Assembly (NCBI RefSeq): GCF_003574425.1
Contig: NZ_QLIU01000034.1
Coordinates: forward strand, 1-39,715
Source: Cysteiniphilum halobium
GTDB taxonomy: Bacteria > Pseudomonadota > Gammaproteobacteria > Francisellales > Francisellaceae
Length of the DNA: 39,715 bases
Direction: 5' to 3'
In this document: in pieces, positions 34,360-39,715 of the stretch
Layout: each line of letters starts with the position of its first letter
Position numbering within the stretch: the first letter of the stretch is position 1
Translations under genes and position numbers: made by a program
Notes under the pieces: generated by a model
Seen by the model: only the letters and a program-made list of their open reading frames with translations
Database searches by the model: none
What the model was told of the DNA's origin: nothing

Positions 34360-36447
34360 ATGAGAGATAAAAGATATAAAACACTTTGTTTATTGACAGC
34401 AATGATACTGCCGCTTGCCTTAACCGCAAAAGAGATCACGCATGATACCAATCAAAAGCAACTTGATAAATCAGATACCAAGACAGACTCTAAAATAAAA
34501 GCACCGCAAAAGGTAAGCTTATTTGCCGGGGATTCTTCAGTGCCAGTAAACCCTCTAGGCACAGTATCAAATGAAAATAGGTTATTGCATATCTTACCAG
34601 AGAATGGGAATAAAGTGATGCAAGTACCGCTAGTTAGCATTCCTTTAGATGATGGATTGACGTTTAATTATAGTCTGTTTCTCAAGTTATCCTCTGGTTT
34701 ATACTATAATTATTTACTAGCGATTTTCCCTCATATTGCCTCTTTTGATCAAGGTAAAAACCCATGGTCTGGTTCTAGCCAATATGGACTAACTTATTTA
34801 ATGTCTTCTGATGGAAACTTAGTTAATTTTATTACGCCAAAAACTGGTGGAAGCGGATTATCTACGTCACATTTCTCAGGAGTGAGTAAGTTATATAGTA
34901 CGAATATTTATGATAATAATGGAGTTCAATATTACCAATATGATAGTGGATATGAGATGAAGGCTGTTATTAATAGCTCACACCATAAATCTAGTATTAC
35001 TTATAACTATCAAAAAGCCTATGGCAATGCAAACTCACCTACTTGGAAAGTATGTGATGGAGAAAGTCAATATTTACTTAAAACCATAGAGTTATCAAAC
35101 AACTATAAGTTGAGCTTTAATTACTATGCAAATGAAATTTATTATCAGAACGGAGACCATGATCCATACTACGTCTGTACTCAATTCTTACCGAGTAATG
35201 TTTCTGACAGTTATAATCGACACTGGACTTTTCAGCAAGCAGGGCAATATCATGAGCAACAGGCAATAAATGCTATGACACTACCTGATGGAACTAAACT
35301 AACAACTGGATATGGAGACCTTTTTCATGCAAGTTCATCTATAGATGTAACAGGTTTAACCTATAGTGGATTAAACAGTTCAAGCATCACCTACTCAGGC
35401 GCTAATTTGTCTACTAATGAAACAGAAACCTATAGCGTTGTTAATGGTAATCATATTATTACCCACACCGATGGCTCAAAAGATATTTACCACTATATTG
35501 CTTCAACTAATGGAGAGCTTAATAATAACAAAGGCGCTTACGATAAACATTTGATTGAAGATAAAAATGGTAAAGTCTATTACGATGAAGAAAATACGTG
35601 GACAAATATATCAGGTGTTCCAGTATTAACTAAACAGACAATCACACAGGATGGTGTCACAACATCTAAAGTTTTTAGTGATTTTAATAGCTTTCTATAC
35701 CCACAAACAATCGTAGAGACAGCATCAAATGGAGAGACGCGCACAACCAAATCAACCTATTTTGTGTTAGAGGCGTCAAGTACCCATGGGCATATGGTTA
35801 AACCTGCAACTGTTATAGTCACTGATAGTGCAGGTAAAGTGGTGCAAAGTGTTGTTAATACCTATGACACAGAGGGGTATTTAACGACATCGACAGTCAA
35901 TGGTGTCACAACAACGTATAGTTATGATGCCAAAGGTAATATAGCCTCTGAAACCGATGCCAGTGGCAATAAAACTCAATATCTAAATTACGTCAATGGA
36001 CAACCACAAACAGTCATTGATCCCAATGGCAACTCAACCACTTATACCTACGATTATCGTGGTCTTGTGTTAACAAAGACCGATGCCAAAGGCAATGTGA
36101 CGAAGTATAGCTACGATGTGATGGATCGCTTAACATCTGTCATACCTCCAATTGGGAATACTGTTACTTATACCTACACCAATCATGGGCTAACCGTCAC
36201 GAAAACACAAGGTCAAGCCGTTACAACCACTAACTATGATGGCTTTGGGCGTGTGATTAACTCAACGGTAAGCGATAGTAATCCAGCAGATACAATTGCT
36301 AAGGTCAATAAATATGACCCCGTGAATAATAGGCGCTTTGCCAGTTACCCTTGTCGAAATATTGCACAATGCACTGTTGGTGATATTTACACAAATGATG
36401 TCTTAAATCGCCCGATTCAACTAGTTAAAGATACGACATCTTTTTAG
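34360..36447 (+). CDS. Secreted YD/Rhs-repeat protein, N-terminal shell half
   Basis: The 695-residue product has a Sec signal peptide (1-23, cleavage after LTA), a long beta-rich N-terminal region (about 30-480) containing NPLGTVSNENRLLHILP and PLDDGLTFNYSLFLKL, and YD repeats at about 510-660 such as TTYSYDAKGNIASETDASG, TYTYDYRGLVLTKTDAKG and KYSYDVMDRLTSV. The end, DVLNRPIQLVKDTTSF, stops in mid-repeat register. It looks like the first half of an Rhs-type shell protein whose second half is the next gene, 12 bases on. There is no PAAR or type VI secretion domain. AAAGGA touches the ATG, so initiation may be weak. Confidence 0.88.
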   Translation: MRDKRYKTLCLLTAMILPLALTAKEITHDTNQKQLDKSDTKTDSKIKAPQKVSLFAGDSSVPVNPLGTVSNENRLLHILPENGNKVMQVPLVSIPLDDGLTFNYSLFLKLSSGLYYNYLLAIFPHIASFDQGKNPWSGSSQYGLTYLMSSDGNLVNFITPKTGGSGLSTSHFSGVSKLYSTNIYDNNGVQYYQYDSGYEMKAVINSSHHKSSITYNYQKAYGNANSPTWKVCDGESQYLLKTIELSNNYKLSFNYYANEIYYQNGDHDPYYVCTQFLPSNVSDSYNRHWTFQQAGQYHEQQAINAMTLPDGTKLTTGYGDLFHASSSIDVTGLTYSGLNSSSITYSGANLSTNETETYSVVNGNHIITHTDGSKDIYHYIASTNGELNNNKGAYDKHLIEDKNGKVYYDEENTWTNISGVPVLTKQTITQDGVTTSKVFSDFNSFLYPQTIVETASNGETRTTKSTYFVLEASSTHGHMVKPATVIVTDSAGKVVQSVVNTYDTEGYLTTSTVNGVTTTYSYDAKGNIASETDASGNKTQYLNYVNGQPQTVIDPNGNSTTYTYDYRGLVLTKTDAKGNVTKYSYDVMDRLTSVIPPIGNTVTYTYTNHGLTVTKTQGQAVTTTNYDGFGRVINSTVSDSNPADTIAKVNKYDPVNNRRFASYPCRNIAQCTVGDIYTNDVLNRPIQLVKDTTSF

Positions 36448-36459
36448 AGGGATAATGAG

Positions 36460-38925
36460 ATGAAAATATTAACAAAACTATCTTTTGCTGTTCTAAGTTT
36501 ATTTGTTGCCGTTAATAGCTTTGCTAGTTATACGTGGACAGCACATTATGGTGCAAATGGTTCAGATGGGTATCACGGTGATGGCTTAAGTTTTAAGCAA
36601 GTTATCGATTCAAATAGTCACGTTAAAACAATGGTTTATAGCCAAGGCTTTGGGAGTCCGTTTCTAGTCGATAATTTATACCCCAATTTAGGTCCTTGGA
36701 TTTTAGGGTATTATGATGTGCAAGGTAGATTGTTAAAGATATCTGATGTGCATAGTAAATTAGTTCATACTTATTCCTATGATACAGCTCACCTAGATTG
36801 GTTAATGTCACAAACTGATCCTGAGCTTGGTACAACGAATTATACTTATTATGCTAATGGCCTAAGAGCGACAGAACAAACCAACAACAGCTCAAAAACA
36901 AAATTTGTTTATGATGCTAATGGAAATGTTACCTCTATTATTTACAGTGCTTCTGCAGATAATAGCATCCCAGTGGCACCAACCGTTAATAATAGCTATG
37001 ATCCAAATAATAACTTAGCAACAACAACCGTTGTTGATGCAGCCAATAAACCATTAAGTAGTATTACCTTTGGTTATGATGCATTAAATAGATTAACATC
37101 AATGTCTTTTGCTGATGGTTATGGTTTGGGTAATGGCAGCTTGAATTACACTTATGACGATAACGGTTCTTTAACAAGCATACACTATCCTGATGGTTTA
37201 ATTATCTCCTATAACCCTAACCCGTTGGGAAATCCAACTCAGCTGGTTAGAACAGATAGTAATTTCCAAACGCTTGTAGTTGGCGATATCAAATATTCTC
37301 CCTTTAATACGATCACAAGCTATCAAGGTGGTGTTAATGTCACTCATATCTTGGATGCCATGGGTAGAATTAGTAATATTGCAGCAGGGTCAATTATTAA
37401 TCGTACCTATAGCTACGATGGTGAAAATAATGTATTAAGTATTACCAACAATCTTAATACAAGTGAGAATGAAAGCTTTACTTATGATGATGCTAATCGC
37501 TTAATAACCGCTAATGGCGTTTGGGGTGCTGCCAGTTATCACTATGATATGGGTAACAATATCACTCAATTACAAGTTGCTAGCCAGACAAATAACTATA
37601 CTTACAGCACAAATAACCTTTTAACAGCGATCACCGGCAGTACCAATGAGAATATCACCTATGACGCCAATGGCAATGTGATCCAAAAAGGCGATGATCA
37701 TTACCTGTATGATGCAGCCGGTCATTTGATTCATTTTAATAACGCATCACACGCGATTGATTTTAAATATGACCCTTTAGGGCATGTTATTACCACAAGA
37801 GAAGATGGAAAACGCTTACTTATCACGGTTTATGATCGTGATGGAAAGTTAATGTATAAAGAAAATCGTGATTTGGTCAATAACACTAATGAAATCACCG
37901 ATTATATTTATCTTGAAGGTAAACTTGTTGCTACAGCAACACACTCTGTTTCAGACCTTCAACACGTTACTTTTCATTACTTGATCACTAATCCTCTAGG
38001 CTCTCCCATTGCCAGCATTACCAATGGACAGGTAGACTGGACACAAAGCTATCGACCATTTGGTATTGAATTAAAGGAGCGACCAACACTTGAAGATCAT
38101 ATCGGCTTTACCGGTAAAGAAACAGTAAAGGATATGAATCTTGTTAATATGAATGCAAGATACTATGCGCCAAGTCTTGGCAGATTTATGGCGTATGATC
38201 CAGCACCGCCTGAGGTTGATAATATTTCTAGTTTTAATCGTTATGCTTATGCTAATAATAATCCACTTAGATATATTGATCCGACAGGACTTTGGTCAAT
38301 CAGTGGCATGTTTAGTGGTGACACCGGACATGACATAGCTGATCACGCCAATAGTTTTGCCTCAGGCATGAATAAGGGTATTAGTGGTGGATTGGTTGAT
38401 CAAAAGTATAATCGTAATCACCAGATTGACCATATGGTCGGTGAAACCTTGGGCATGGTTGTCGGTATGGGCATTGGGACTACTGAAGCCCGCATAGCAA
38501 CTGAAGCCGGAGGCTTAATTAAAAGTGCCATTACTGCAGTTATGAAAGAAAAGAATGTTGCAGGGCAGGTTAATGCAGCTAGAGGAGCTGAAGAAGTAGA
38601 GCAATTGGGTGGTAGCTACTCACAACTCAGAGGTAAAGTACCAGGGAATGAAGTTCACCATATGCCTGCAGATTCGGCTAGTCCACTTTCAAGGGGTAAA
38701 GGACCCTCAATATCTATGGAAAAAGCTGATCATTATCAGACCGCAAGCCATAGTAGAGTTCCTGGAAGTAAATCCTTTCGAGCAAAACAAGCCGATTTAA
38801 TTTCCCAAGGAAGATTTAAAGATGCTCAACAAATGGATATTAATGATATAAGGGATAAGTTTGGCTCTAAATATGATGGAGCTATAAGTCAAATGCAAGA
38901 TTATACGAATAACCTAGATGTATGA
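36460..38925 (+). CDS. Secreted Rhs protein with core domain and nuclease-like C-terminal tip
   Basis: The 821-residue product has its own Sec signal peptide (1-22, cleavage after SFA) and its own ribosome site (GAGGG 8 bases before ATG). YD repeats fill about 95-470 (FVYDANGNVTSI, FGYDALNRLTSM, LYDAAGHLIHF). The Rhs-associated core spans about 490-611: NPLGSPIASITNG, YRPFGIE, FTGKE, MNARYYAPSLGRFMAYDP and NNPLRYIDPTGL. After the core's DPTGL (607-611) comes a different 210-residue tip containing VPGNEVHHMPADSASPLSRG (His733, His734), then DHYQTASH. The paired histidines suggest an HNH/EndoVII-type nuclease toxin. The gene overlaps its probable immunity gene by 8 bases. Confidence 0.9.
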   Translation: MKILTKLSFAVLSLFVAVNSFASYTWTAHYGANGSDGYHGDGLSFKQVIDSNSHVKTMVYSQGFGSPFLVDNLYPNLGPWILGYYDVQGRLLKISDVHSKLVHTYSYDTAHLDWLMSQTDPELGTTNYTYYANGLRATEQTNNSSKTKFVYDANGNVTSIIYSASADNSIPVAPTVNNSYDPNNNLATTTVVDAANKPLSSITFGYDALNRLTSMSFADGYGLGNGSLNYTYDDNGSLTSIHYPDGLIISYNPNPLGNPTQLVRTDSNFQTLVVGDIKYSPFNTITSYQGGVNVTHILDAMGRISNIAAGSIINRTYSYDGENNVLSITNNLNTSENESFTYDDANRLITANGVWGAASYHYDMGNNITQLQVASQTNNYTYSTNNLLTAITGSTNENITYDANGNVIQKGDDHYLYDAAGHLIHFNNASHAIDFKYDPLGHVITTREDGKRLLITVYDRDGKLMYKENRDLVNNTNEITDYIYLEGKLVATATHSVSDLQHVTFHYLITNPLGSPIASITNGQVDWTQSYRPFGIELKERPTLEDHIGFTGKETVKDMNLVNMNARYYAPSLGRFMAYDPAPPEVDNISSFNRYAYANNNPLRYIDPTGLWSISGMFSGDTGHDIADHANSFASGMNKGISGGLVDQKYNRNHQIDHMVGETLGMVVGMGIGTTEARIATEAGGLIKSAITAVMKEKNVAGQVNAARGAEEVEQLGGSYSQLRGKVPGNEVHHMPADSASPLSRGKGPSISMEKADHYQTASHSRVPGSKSFRAKQADLISQGRFKDAQQMDINDIRDKFGSKYDGAISQMQDYTNNLDV

Positions 38926-39529
38926 GGATGTTAATATGATTTTTAATGTACACAATCAGGGATGTGAATCTATGAAAATTGGCATGTTAAAAGACTTGAT
39001 TAGACATAAAAACATCAACATTCTATATAAAAAGGATTTTGTTTCTGGCGAAGGGCATGACTGGGAGTCAATTTATGATATATTTTCTAATGAGAAAATT
39101 GAAATGGATAAAGCTAATGTGTTTTACATTAATGTTGCATACAACGAGGATCACAAAGCTACATTTATAAGTTGTGGTCAACCTTCTAAAGTTTTATTCG
39201 ATGCCTATTCACCAACATTAAATTTATTAACTGAAGATTTTTTTGATATTTTTCTATTTCTTTCACATCTTGACAAAAACTTGATGGTTGACTCTAGCGG
39301 TTTGACCTCCTTAAAATATAATATAAGCGTCAACGCTCCTTTTTTAACTAGTAGATGGGATGACACAGAAGAGGATTATCCTCGTGGTGAAGAAGGATGG
39401 AGTGGAACTATTGAGTCCATTTGTTTTTTTGATGATAGTTATTACCAAGACACACCTATAAATATACTTCATGACCCAGCTATTAAAGAAAAAATAAACC
39501 AATACTTTGCTAATTTAAAAAAGCATTAA
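38918..39529 (+). CDS. Probable immunity protein for the Rhs nuclease tip
   Basis: I do not recognise the family by sequence. The 203-residue product is acidic and soluble, without signal peptide or membrane span, as expected for a cytoplasmic antidote to a nuclease. Notable stretches are HDWESIYDIFSNEK, DFFDIFLFLSHLDKN and SRWDDTEEDYPRGEEGW. The ATG at 38918 lies inside the end of the toxin gene. An ATG at 38936 (MIFNVHNQG) is preceded by GAGG at 8 bases and may be the true start. Overlap with a polymorphic toxin's 3' end is the standard place for an immunity gene; the role is inferred from that. Confidence 0.8.
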   Translation: MYEDVNMIFNVHNQGCESMKIGMLKDLIRHKNINILYKKDFVSGEGHDWESIYDIFSNEKIEMDKANVFYINVAYNEDHKATFISCGQPSKVLFDAYSPTLNLLTEDFFDIFLFLSHLDKNLMVDSSGLTSLKYNISVNAPFLTSRWDDTEEDYPRGEEGWSGTIESICFFDDSYYQDTPINILHDPAIKEKINQYFANLKKH

Positions 39530-39559
39530 GATTGCTATATTTGTGTTAAATTTAGACAG

Positions 39560-39662
39560 ACTAGCCCACAGCGCAAGTTCCGGAGCAATAGGCCTATACC
39601 TTTAACCTATATCAGCAATAGGTTATCAAGGTCACGGTTGATCGGTTATATACTGGAATGAC
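39560..39662 (-). repeat. Right copy of long inverted repeat (RIR)
   Basis: This is the reverse complement of the left repeat at 33921-33994. It begins with GCCCACAGCGCAAG (39564 on) and ends near TATACTGGAATGAC. It carries about 30 extra bases, including the perfect hairpin AACCTAT-ATCAGCA-ATAGGTT at 39604-39624. The extra part repeats the short motif CCTATTGCT, so the left copy may have lost it by slippage between short direct repeats. Confidence 0.88.
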
Positions 39663-39687
39663 TCTCTGTACACGATGATTTTTTCAT
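39646..39687 (-). pseudogene. Fragment resembling the start of an IS3-type orfA transposase gene
   Basis: On the reverse strand, AGGAG stands 8 bases before an ATG at 39687. The frame reads MKKSSCTESHSSI and then stops. IS3-family OrfA proteins commonly begin MKKSRFTExQI, so this looks like such a start, mutated and cut off where the long inverted repeat begins. Only 13 codons are visible and the upstream part leaves the window, so the assignment is tentative. Confidence 0.4.
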
Positions 39688-39715
39688 TTGAGTAGCTCCT
39701 GTAATGGTCGATTTA

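Noticed and set aside
36440-36465. Frameshift splitting a single Rhs gene
   Set aside because: The second gene has its own ribosome site (GAGGG) and a full Sec signal peptide, so the break is a true gene boundary.

Overview
The window looks like chromosome of an AT-rich gammaproteobacterium. The housekeeping genes (ftsI, tyrS, rsmB, suhB, trmJ, rnhB, ppa, uup, greA, prfC, folD) read as gammaproteobacterial. The base composition and scattered order (ftsI sits next to tyrS, not in a division cluster) would suit the Francisella/Piscirickettsia/Fastidiosibacteraceae side of the class. That placement is inference; the sequence carries no rRNA or tRNA to settle it.

Layout. (1) Positions 2-10428: a type I secretion locus. 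It holds the 3' end of an HlyB-like ABC exporter, an HlyD-like adaptor, a small two-span membrane protein and a 2,210-residue RTX protein. The RTX protein has an N-terminal His/Cys domain that may be papain-like and an unusual 36-residue higher-order repeat. (2) 10425-20112: housekeeping genes. ftsI and tyrS are divergent; then come a small membrane protein, a lone Cache-like lipoprotein, a queuosine-precursor-type transporter, rsmB, suhB, trmJ-rnhB and ppa, with a structured gap before ppa. (3) 20208-24514: a leftward block of DUF2288, uup, a CBS protein and a dacA-type carboxypeptidase. (4) 24801-29645: greA with a short terminated leader resembling GraL of E. coli, a DMT permease, prfC, a Sel1 protein and folD. 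(5) 29805-33875: a two-gene RND efflux operon. (6) 33921-39662: a 5.7-kb segment bounded by long inverted repeats. It carries a decayed tyrosine recombinase, an Rhs/YD shell encoded by two separate Sec-exported proteins, a C-terminal nuclease-like toxin tip with a VHH motif, and a probable immunity gene. A remnant resembling the start of an IS3-type orfA abuts the right repeat at the window edge.

How it works together. Two accessory protein-delivery loci bracket an ordinary core: a Ca2+-dependent RTX exoprotein sent out by type I secretion, and a polymorphic-toxin locus with its own mobility scars. No TolC-like outer-membrane factor is encoded here, so both the type I exporter and the RND pump must use one from elsewhere. 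The most interesting observations are the inverted-repeat-bounded split-Rhs toxin segment, the RTX architecture, and the greA leader.
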